From: Flavobacteriaceae bacterium R38
GTDB lineage: Bacteria > Bacteroidota > Bacteroidia > Flavobacteriales > Flavobacteriaceae
Direction of reading: 5' to 3'
NCBI GenBank assembly: GCA_009901575.1
Contig: WXYP01000003.1
Location: 682,001 to 746,000, forward strand
DNA length: 64,000 nucleotides
Shown here: one piece after another, positions 53,981 to 61,089 of the stretch
How positions within the stretch are numbered: position 1 is the first letter of the stretch
Layout: each line of letters opens with the position of its first letter
Position numbers and translations under genes: made by a program
Notes under the pieces: generated by a model
What the model saw: only the letters and a program-made list of their open reading frames with translations
The model's database searches: none
What the model was told of the DNA's origin: nothing

Positions 53981-55669
53981 TTAGATAACTTCAACAATCA
54001 AAGCATCTTCTGTTTTGGTTACTTTTGTTAATCCGTGTTTGGAAAGTCCTTTGATTCCTTTATCCCAACCTTTGTTACTTAATCCTGATTGTGCTTTAAG
54101 ATCGTTGAGATCCATGCTCTTATGCGTTTTTAAGATTTCAAAGATGGCCTTTTCATTGTCGCTTAAAACTAATGGTTTTTTCTCCGGACGCATTTGTGGG
54201 AAGAATAAAACTTCCTGGATAGAAGCGTTATTTGTCATTAACATGACCAGTCGGTCAATTCCAATTCCAATTCCAGCTGTAGGAGGCATTCCATATTCTA
54301 GTGCTCGGATAAAATCCTGATCAATAAACATGGCTTCATCATCTCCTTTTTCAGAAAGTCTTAATTGTTCTTCAAAACGTTCTTTCTGATCGATTGGATC
54401 ATTTAACTCAGAATAACAGTTAGCCAACTCTTTTCCGTTAACCATCAGTTCAAAACGTTCTGTCAGTTCAGGATTATCACGATGCTCTTTGGTAAGCGGA
54501 CTCATTTCTTTCGGATAATCAGTGATAAATGTAGGTTGTACATAATGATGCTCGCACTTCTCTCCGAAAATTTCATCTATAAGTTTTCCTTTCCCCATAG
54601 TTTCATCAACCTCGATACCAAGCTTTTGAGCGATCTCACGTATTTGAGTTTCATCCATACCGGATAAGTCAAATCCTGTATGATCTTCTATTGCCTGTAA
54701 AATAGGAATCCTTGGATAAGGAGCTTTGAATTCAATTTCATTTTCACCAACCATTACTTTAGAAGATCTGGTTGCATCAATAGCTACCTTTTCTAATAAA
54801 GCTTCGGTAGTTTCCATCATCCACATATAATCTTTATAAGCTACATAAAGTTCCATAACGGTGAATTCAGGATTATGTGTCCTGTCCATCCCTTCGTTTC
54901 TGAAATCTTTAGAAAACTCATATACCCCATCAAATCCGCCAACAATCAATCTTTTTAAATATAATTCATTGGCAATTCTTAGGTATAGAGGAATATTTAA
55001 TGCATTGTGGTGTGTAACAAATGGTCGTGCAGCTGCTCCTCCCGGAATAGGTTGTAAGATAGGAGTTTCGACTTCAAGATAGTCTTTATCATTAAAAAAC
55101 TGACGGATACTATTTGTTATTTTAGTACGCTTTACGAAAGTGTCTTTTACATGCGGATTAACAACCAAATCGACATAACGTTGGCGATAACGTAACTCAG
55201 GATCATTAAATTCATCATATGTATTTCCGTCTGCATCTACTTTAGGTAATGGTAACGGCTTAAGTGTTTTACTTAATATTGTAAAATCTTTTACCATCAC
55301 TGTTTTTTCGCCCACCTGTGTGGTGAATAATTCTCCTTCTATTCCAATAAAGTCACCTATATCGAGTAGTTTTTTATAAACTTCGTTGTATTTGAACTTG
55401 TCTTCATCCGGACAAATTTCATCCCTGTTGAAATATATCTGGATTCTGCCTTCACTATCTTGCAACTCGGCAAAAGAAGCTTTTCCCTGGATACGACGAC
55501 TCATTAATCTACCTGCTATGGTGATCTTTTTACCTTCTTCAAATCCTTCTTTTATTTGCTTTGAAGTATGGTTTACCGGATATAAAGCTGCCGGATATGG
55601 ATTTATACCCGCTTCACGTAATTTTCCAAGTTTTTCACGTCGTATGATCTCTTGCTCTGAAAGTTGCAT
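53981..55669 (-). CDS. lysS: Lysyl-tRNA synthetase (class II) with C-terminal extension
   Basis: LysS charges tRNA-Lys. The N-terminal OB-fold anticodon-binding domain covers about 50-150 (ITIAGRLMSRRIQGKASFAEL). Class II motifs follow: FRNEGMDRTHNPEF (motif 2) and GIGIGIDRLVMLM (motif 3). E. coli LysS ends soon after motif 3, at about 505 residues. This one has 562: beyond MRPEKKP it adds about 60 residues, with NEKAIFEILKTHKSMDL and GLSNKGWDKGIKGLSKHGL, resembling a small winged-helix domain. It is divergent from the small Pmp3-type gene at 55831. Confidence 0.96.
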   Translation of the reverse strand: MQLSEQEIIRREKLGKLREAGINPYPAALYPVNHTSKQIKEGFEEGKKITIAGRLMSRRIQGKASFAELQDSEGRIQIYFNRDEICPDEDKFKYNEVYKKLLDIGDFIGIEGELFTTQVGEKTVMVKDFTILSKTLKPLPLPKVDADGNTYDEFNDPELRYRQRYVDLVVNPHVKDTFVKRTKITNSIRQFFNDKDYLEVETPILQPIPGGAAARPFVTHHNALNIPLYLRIANELYLKRLIVGGFDGVYEFSKDFRNEGMDRTHNPEFTVMELYVAYKDYMWMMETTEALLEKVAIDATRSSKVMVGENEIEFKAPYPRIPILQAIEDHTGFDLSGMDETQIREIAQKLGIEVDETMGKGKLIDEIFGEKCEHHYVQPTFITDYPKEMSPLTKEHRDNPELTERFELMVNGKELANCYSELNDPIDQKERFEEQLRLSEKGDDEAMFIDQDFIRALEYGMPPTAGIGIGIDRLVMLMTNNASIQEVLFFPQMRPEKKPLVLSDNEKAIFEILKTHKSMDLNDLKAQSGLSNKGWDKGIKGLSKHGLTKVTKTEDALIVEVI

Positions 55670-55830
55670 TCCTGTCTGTTATTATTTAAGCGCGTAAAGA
55701 TAGTCACAATTGCATAATCTGTCAATTGGAATGACAGAAAATATATGTGAAAAGTAAACGTTCTTACCTGTAACAAATTAATGCTAAATTGCGTCCTATT
55801 AGGTACATCAATCAAAAATAAATTTAAAAC

Positions 55831-55989
55831 ATGAGTATCTGGAGAGTCTTACTAGCAATTATTTTTCCACCATTATCTGTTCTTGACAAAGGATGCGGTT
55901 CTATATTAATCGTTTTTATTCTATGGATTTGTGGCTGGATTCCAGGAGTTATAGCGGCTTTAATCATTTTAAACAACCCCAATAAATAA
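55831..55989 (+). CDS. YqaE/Pmp3-family membrane peptide
   Basis: This 52-residue ORF is shorter than typical ORF cut-offs. It reads MSIWRVLLAIIFPPLSVLDK, then GCGS, then a second hydrophobic helix with WICGWIPGVIAALIIL. The two transmembrane helices, the FPPL motif and the CGW.PG turn match the UPF0057/YqaE/Pmp3 family of small proteins linked to salt and membrane-potential stress. It ends 11 nt before the lipoprotein gene at 56001 and may share its transcript. Confidence 0.9.
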   Translation: MSIWRVLLAIIFPPLSVLDKGCGSILIVFILWICGWIPGVIAALIILNNPNK

Positions 55990-56000
55990 AACTTTAGATT

Positions 56001-56741
56001 ATGAGAAAACTTTCTTTTTTGATCACGATGATTTCAATTGCATTTTTAAGCAGTTGTAATTTTACAGAAGAGTTACACATTAAGGAAAATGGAAGTGGGA
56101 GAATATCAATTCATTTTGATGGATCAGAACTGATGAAACTGGCAGGCGATAAAATCAATACCGGAGGAGAAGAAGTAGTAGATTCTATTATTTCGTTTAA
56201 AGAATTATTAGAAGAAAAGAAAGATAGTATCGCTAACTTGTCTTTAGAAGAACAGGAACGCTTAAAGAAGTTAGAAAAATTCACCATGCATATGGTTGTA
56301 AATGAAAGTACAGGGGATATGAAGATGGATTTTTATACAGATTTTGATAAAGTTTCCGAATTGTCAGATGTTTTTAGTGCTTTTCAAAATGCAGGGACAC
56401 TTAATGCAAAAGGAGAAGCAGCTCCTAGTTCACCTTTATCTGCCGGTACAGATGCTACAGAAGTGAGTTATTCGATGGAAAAAGGAGTTTTTAAGCGAAT
56501 AGGGAAAATCACCAACCAGGAGTTGTTAGAAAAAAATGTTGATAGCCTTGGAAGTATGGAGATGTTTTTAAGCAGTTCTACCTATACTCTAAAGTATCAT
56601 TTTCCGAAAAAAATTAAAAATGTATCTGTAAAAGGGGCTTTGTTTAGTGACGATAGAAAAACAATTATCTTTAAAGTGCCTTTTATGGACTATTATAAAG
56701 ATCCTGAAGCTTTAAATATTGAAGTAGAATTAGAGAATTGA
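56001..56741 (+). CDS. Hypothetical lipoprotein
   Basis: The lipobox FLSSCNF (Cys19) follows a signal peptide. The 246-residue body starts EELHIKENGSGRISIHFDGSEL, a beta-rich pattern, and has a helical middle with LEEKKDSIANLSLEEQERLKKLEKF. The C-terminus returns to strands, with KNVSVKGALFSDDRKTIIFKVPFMDYY. It is probably an outer-membrane lipoprotein conserved in Flavobacteriia. I recognise no domain with known function. It lies between the Pmp3-type gene and lipB on the same strand. Confidence 0.75.
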   Translation: MRKLSFLITMISIAFLSSCNFTEELHIKENGSGRISIHFDGSELMKLAGDKINTGGEEVVDSIISFKELLEEKKDSIANLSLEEQERLKKLEKFTMHMVVNESTGDMKMDFYTDFDKVSELSDVFSAFQNAGTLNAKGEAAPSSPLSAGTDATEVSYSMEKGVFKRIGKITNQELLEKNVDSLGSMEMFLSSSTYTLKYHFPKKIKNVSVKGALFSDDRKTIIFKVPFMDYYKDPEALNIEVELEN

Positions 56742-56814
56742 ATCTTCTCTAACCGATCTTTGCCTTCTGAATTTTGAAACTTCATTAGATGTTTTTTCAT
56801 TGTATCTTTGTAAC

Positions 56815-57534
56815 ATGAATAAAAAGATTAATGTTCAGGATTTAGGGCTGAAAGATTATAAAGAAAGTTGGGATTACCAGGAGTTACTTTTTAAGGAAAT
56901 CCTGGATATAAAAATAAAAAACAGGAAGGAAGAGGCAAACTTACCAACTCCTAATCATTTCTTATTTGTAGAGCATCCTCATGTGTATACTCTGGGAAAA
57001 AGTGGAGATAAGAATAATCTCCTGTTAAATGAAATACAGTTAGCTGCAAAAGACGCTGTTTATTATAAAATTAACAGGGGAGGAGATATTACGTATCATG
57101 GCCCCGGGCAAATAGTTGGTTATCCTATTTTAGATCTGGACAATTTTTTTACAGACATTCATAAATACCTTCGTTTTTTAGAAGAAGTGATTATTCTGAC
57201 CTTAAAAGAATATGGTTTGCAAGGAGAAAGATCTGAGGGAGAGACGGGAGTTTGGTTAGATGTTGGAACGCCGTTTGCCAGAAAAATATGTGCAATGGGA
57301 GTTCGGGCTTCCCGTTGGGTAACCATGCATGGTTTTGCCTTGAACGTCAATACAAATCTTGGATATTTTGATAACATTATTCCTTGTGGAATTCAGGATA
57401 AAGCAGTTACCTCTCTGAATGTAGAATTGGGAATCAAAGAAGTTTCATTGCACGAAGTGAAAGAAAAATTGCTTCGTCATTTCGAAAATATCTTTGAAGC
57501 AGAATTGATTAAAAATGTTTCTGAATCTATATGA
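56815..57534 (+). CDS. lipB: Lipoyl(octanoyl) transferase
   Basis: LipB transfers octanoate from acyl carrier protein to lipoyl domains, such as that of the E2 at 13482. The catalytic pair is K157 (FARKICAMGVRASRW) and C191 (IIPCGIQDKAV). The signature RGGDITYHGPGQIVGYPI is at 88-105. From ATG 56815 the protein has 239 residues; ATG 56800 would add five residues and is less likely. It is followed by a tandem 16-bp repeat and a palindrome, with no other gene on this strand nearby. Confidence 0.96.
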   Translation: MNKKINVQDLGLKDYKESWDYQELLFKEILDIKIKNRKEEANLPTPNHFLFVEHPHVYTLGKSGDKNNLLLNEIQLAAKDAVYYKINRGGDITYHGPGQIVGYPILDLDNFFTDIHKYLRFLEEVIILTLKEYGLQGERSEGETGVWLDVGTPFARKICAMGVRASRWVTMHGFALNVNTNLGYFDNIIPCGIQDKAVTSLNVELGIKEVSLHEVKEKLLRHFENIFEAELIKNVSESI

Positions 57535-57571
57535 TTCAAATGCTTTATTACAGTAAGCTTATAAATATAAA

Positions 57572-57603
57572 TTGTTGAGGTTTTTTGTTGTTGAGGTTTT
57601 TTG
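57572..57603. repeat. Two tandem copies of a 16-bp sequence
   Basis: TTGTTGAGGTTTTTTG occurs twice without a gap. It lies in the lipB 3' spacer, with no coding role. It looks like a recent slippage duplication. Confidence 0.8.
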
Positions 57604-57622
57604 ATCAAAAGTATTATGTGCT

Positions 57623-57652
57623 ATGTCATTCCTGCCTTCGCAGGAATGACAT
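57623..57652. repeat. Family C palindrome, perfect 13-bp stem (possible terminator)
   Basis: ATGTCATTCCTGC pairs perfectly with GCAGGAATGACAT around CTTC. This is the family C sequence found in the paa region, here folded back on itself. Between convergent lipB and the large lipoprotein gene it might help termination, but there is no T run. Confidence 0.8.
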
Positions 57653-57678
57653 CATTGTTATTGATTGTAAAAAATGAA

Positions 57679-60159
57679 TTAATTCAATCTGTAAACCAAG
57701 ATAGATCGTTTTTCACCCTGAACAACTAACTCTAACTTGTTGTTATTGTCAATATCGGCCAAATCGATAGCAGAGATTCCGTAAATTGGAAAATTAGGAA
57801 TAGGTATTGCGTTACTGTCAAAGAGATACACTTTATTATTTTGAGTATCAGTTATAGAAACATAAATTTTGTCATTGATATAGAAAATTTTGGGTTCAGT
57901 GTAGAATCCGAAATCCAATTCCACTTTTTTCTTTTTAATACTTAAAATATTATCAGATATTGAAACTAGTGTTTTGGCTGTTGCATCTATTTTATGATTG
58001 TCTTTTAAATCCAGGTTTTGATTGGATGCTTTTCCTCTGAAATCAATTTGTATAAGATTTCCTTTGTTATCGGTTGTAGAGAAGGTATTTTGATACATGA
58101 AAATCTCATTTCCGGAAAAATCTATATTTTCCTTTACTCTGGTTCTATTTTTCCCTCTACGATCTAAAATATATAATTTTCCGTTTTCTTCTGCGATGAC
58201 CAGGTAATCCTTGCCATTGACTCTAAAGTGTTTAGGTGTAGTTACTATTTGATTAGGTACTTCTTTAAATGTAAACCCAGAAACAATTTTTCCGCTACGG
58301 TCATACATTTTTAAATCTTTTCCAAAACTTAATAAAAAACGATAATCCTTGTTTTTGTCATAATCAAAAACAGCGAGAGGTTGTGTAATACGCTGACTGA
58401 ATTTTAATGGGAAAGGATTTACTTCATTTCCGTTACGGTCAATAACATGAAATTGATTACTGGTTGCAAAAGTTAGTTGTAACCTGCCATTTTTATAAAG
58501 ATCGATCTGTTGTACAGTGCCATTTATGGGGCTATCTAATTTTTTCTTCCACAGTACTTTTCCTTTGTTTGAGATGAGGTATAAGTTGTTTTCTACATCT
58601 TGCACTACAATTTCTTTTTGCTTACTACGGTGATTGATTACAAACTGCGGTTTGTTGGCAATATCTGCATCTAAAGTGATATTTAACAATTGAGAAACAG
58701 AACCAGATTCACTTTCTTTTTTTGTTTCTTTTATGGTAGCGTTAAAATGTGAAAATTCTCTGTCTGAAACAAATTGAATTATAAAGTGAGGATATTCTTT
58801 AACAGCTAATTTTTGAATGTCTTTTTTATAGTTGTTTTTAATTTGATTGGCAATAGCATTTTTGAAACTTAAATTATTGCTAACTATTAAAATAGAAGCT
58901 TCATCATTTAAATTTGAAATGGCGTTCTTGTACGAATTAGCATTGGCAAGTGTAGATTTATTCTGGTAATTAGAAATTATAGCATGTAGGTTTTCTACTT
59001 TATCAGAAAAAATTAAAAAATCATCAAGGATAATATGGAAATTGGCTGCAGAATTCGGTATTAATGGAGAAAACGTATCGACAAGAATTTTAAAATCGTT
59101 GAATTTATATATTGAAACACCTCGATACTCATCGGCTAAAGTTTGAATGCTTTCCAATTCAATTTTTGCAGCCTCAATATTGGTGTAATGAAGTGCAGTA
59201 CATTTTTCAGTGCCGTTGTAAATAATTCCTACCTCATTAGAGGTGTCAAACAAAGTAGTATTTAGTTTTGTGGTTTCAGGTTTTTGATTGAATTGTAAAA
59301 GATTTTGATGTAATAACTCCCAATCAGAATAGGTATAAGAAATAAATCCGTCGGAATTGACAGGCGTTAAGCTTGCCAAAGAATTAACTTCAGGCTTATT
59401 TTTATAGAATAATGATGAGATTTTGTTGTTGGCGTCATTAGTCAAAGCTATTCCGTTAGTAACAATCTGGTTTTGTTCAAGAGTCAAGTCCAATGCCAGC
59501 CAATCAGAAATTTTTGAAATATTCTTTGAAGTATTACCTGGAAATAAATCTTTAAAGAAAGAATAAGTATTTGTGCAATTAACAATTAATGCACCTACGC
59601 TATTGTCATTTATTGTTTCGTATGCTTTTAAAAATGATGCATTTACTTCGTTATTTCCGGCTTTAAACTGACGGATATTATTTTCAATTAATAGTTGAGA
59701 AGAAGAATTTACAAGAATATCATCTAAAATAACTGTAAAAGAAACGGTGTTTTTAATGGTTGTTTTATGTATGTCAATATTTTCATATTGAAAAGTCTCG
59801 ATTTTTTTATCGGCTAAAGCATCTAATAAAAATAAATTTGGAGTGCTTTCGGTTAAGATAGTGTATTCAAAAGTTCCATTACCTACTTCATTAAAACTAA
59901 TTAATAGGTTGTTGTCGGGAATATTCAGGTAATTAAATTGTTCAAGATATTTTTCTAAATCAGTATAGAAAGTGGTGTTAGCTATCTCTTTGAAGAAAGT
60001 ATTGTTTTTAATACCACTTTTAAGTTCCTGTAGATTATTGATTTTAAAAACTAACGAAGCATCTTTGGGAATGTAATTTAATGCTGAAATCGGTTTTCTT
60101 TCGTTTTTTTGACAGCTTAAGAAGATTAAAACGATAACAGCGACAAAGATTTTTTTCAT
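57679..60159 (-). CDS. Large lipoprotein with C-terminal propeller-like region, next to rnhB
   Basis: The 826-residue protein has a lipobox IFLSCQKN (Cys16). The N-terminal half (about 25-480) is a mixed domain starting PISALNYIPKDASLVFKINNL. The C-terminal half (about 500-826) has repeats such as NLYLISNKGKVLWKKKLD and KLYILDRRGKNRTRVK, a PQQ-like or propeller pattern. It ends LELVVQGEKRSILVYRLN. I know no function. It lies downstream of rnhB with a 163-bp spacer that holds a TACATTTG -7 match (60275-60282, minus strand) but no good -33 box. Confidence 0.72.
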   Translation of the reverse strand: MKKIFVAVIVLIFLSCQKNERKPISALNYIPKDASLVFKINNLQELKSGIKNNTFFKEIANTTFYTDLEKYLEQFNYLNIPDNNLLISFNEVGNGTFEYTILTESTPNLFLLDALADKKIETFQYENIDIHKTTIKNTVSFTVILDDILVNSSSQLLIENNIRQFKAGNNEVNASFLKAYETINDNSVGALIVNCTNTYSFFKDLFPGNTSKNISKISDWLALDLTLEQNQIVTNGIALTNDANNKISSLFYKNKPEVNSLASLTPVNSDGFISYTYSDWELLHQNLLQFNQKPETTKLNTTLFDTSNEVGIIYNGTEKCTALHYTNIEAAKIELESIQTLADEYRGVSIYKFNDFKILVDTFSPLIPNSAANFHIILDDFLIFSDKVENLHAIISNYQNKSTLANANSYKNAISNLNDEASILIVSNNLSFKNAIANQIKNNYKKDIQKLAVKEYPHFIIQFVSDREFSHFNATIKETKKESESGSVSQLLNITLDADIANKPQFVINHRSKQKEIVVQDVENNLYLISNKGKVLWKKKLDSPINGTVQQIDLYKNGRLQLTFATSNQFHVIDRNGNEVNPFPLKFSQRITQPLAVFDYDKNKDYRFLLSFGKDLKMYDRSGKIVSGFTFKEVPNQIVTTPKHFRVNGKDYLVIAEENGKLYILDRRGKNRTRVKENIDFSGNEIFMYQNTFSTTDNKGNLIQIDFRGKASNQNLDLKDNHKIDATAKTLVSISDNILSIKKKKVELDFGFYTEPKIFYINDKIYVSITDTQNNKVYLFDSNAIPIPNFPIYGISAIDLADIDNNNKLELVVQGEKRSILVYRLN

Positions 60160-60322
60160 CAGTTAAAATTTATTGTTTTGGTGGATAGACTAAATCTCAA
60201 ACGATTAAAATAATTATTGTATAACCAGATTGAAAATTTTTTAACCATAGCGATTAGTTTATGGCTGTATGTTGCAAATGTAAGAAACTCATAATTTCAA
60301 AAAGTAAATTTTTTTAATCAGA

Positions 60323-60925
60323 TCATAAATCTAATTTGAATTGCTCAGGCAGTAATCTGAAACTTTTTCTGTGATAAGGGGTAATGCCATATTCTTTAAT
60401 GGCTGCTCTGTGCTCTTTGGTAGGGTATCCTTTATTTTGTTTCCAATTATACATAGGGTATTCTTCATGTATTTTTTCCATATATAAATCTCTATATGTT
60501 TTTGCTAATACTGATGCAGCTGCAATACTCATATATTTACTATCTCCTTTAATTATACACTCATGTGGAATGTTTTTATAAGCTTTAAACTTATTTCCAT
60601 CTACAATGATAAAATCGGGAGTTGTGTTTAATTGATCTATGGCTTTATGCATACCTAGTATAGACGCATTTAATATATTGATTACGTCAATCTCTGCTGG
60701 ATAGATGTGAACTACGCCATAACTGATTGCTTTTTTTTCAATTATAGGTTTAAGAGAAAGTCTTTTTGATTCAGATAATTGCTTGGAGTCATTCAATAAG
60801 TTGTTTTTGAATGATTTTGGTAAAATAACGGCAGATGCAGTTACAGGACCCGCTAAACAACCTCTTCCGGCTTCATCTGTCCCTGCTTCGAAATCGTTTT
60901 CGTTTGAATATTTTGTTAATAACAT
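60323..60925 (-). CDS. rnhB: Ribonuclease HII
   Basis: RNase HII removes ribonucleotides from DNA. The 200 residues match the family. The first motif [14 protein letters not shown] gives catalytic D17 and E18; [10 protein letters not shown] and IIVDGNKF give further active-site residues, and [12 protein letters not shown] is the fourth family segment. It has no signal sequence. Start ATG 60925 gives [20 protein letters not shown], the normal spacing. It is divergent from the SusC-type gene. Confidence 0.96.
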   Translation of the reverse strand: MLLTKYSNENDFEAGTDEAGRGCLAGPVTASAVILPKSFKNNLLNDSKQLSESKRLSLKPIIEKKAISYGVVHIYPAEIDVINILNASILGMHKAIDQLNTTPDFIIVDGNKFKAYKNIPHECIIKGDSKYMSIAAASVLAKTYRDLYMEKIHEEYPMYNWKQNKGYPTKEHRAAIKEYGITPYHRKSFRLLPEQFKLDL

Positions 60926-61033
60926 TGCAAAGCCTCTTTGATTTTAATGTTACAAACTTAATATTTCGTTAAAAAAGACTCAACATTTGCTGCTTATTTG
61001 TGAATTTTAACAACAAAACCTTCCTTTTTACTT

Positions 61034-61064
61034 GATTTATTAAGAATTTATTAAGATGTTTGCC
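61034..61064 (+). promoter_or_regulatory. Possible Bacteroidota promoter before SusC-family gene
   Basis: TTG at 61034-61036 and GATGTTTG at 61057-61064 (one mismatch to TAnnTTTG) are separated by 20 nt, close to the Bacteroidota -33/-7 spacing. The ATG is 26 bp downstream of the -7 box. Weak but the best candidate in the spacer. Confidence 0.35.
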
Positions 61065-61089
61065 CTGACTAAATCAAATTAATTTAAAT

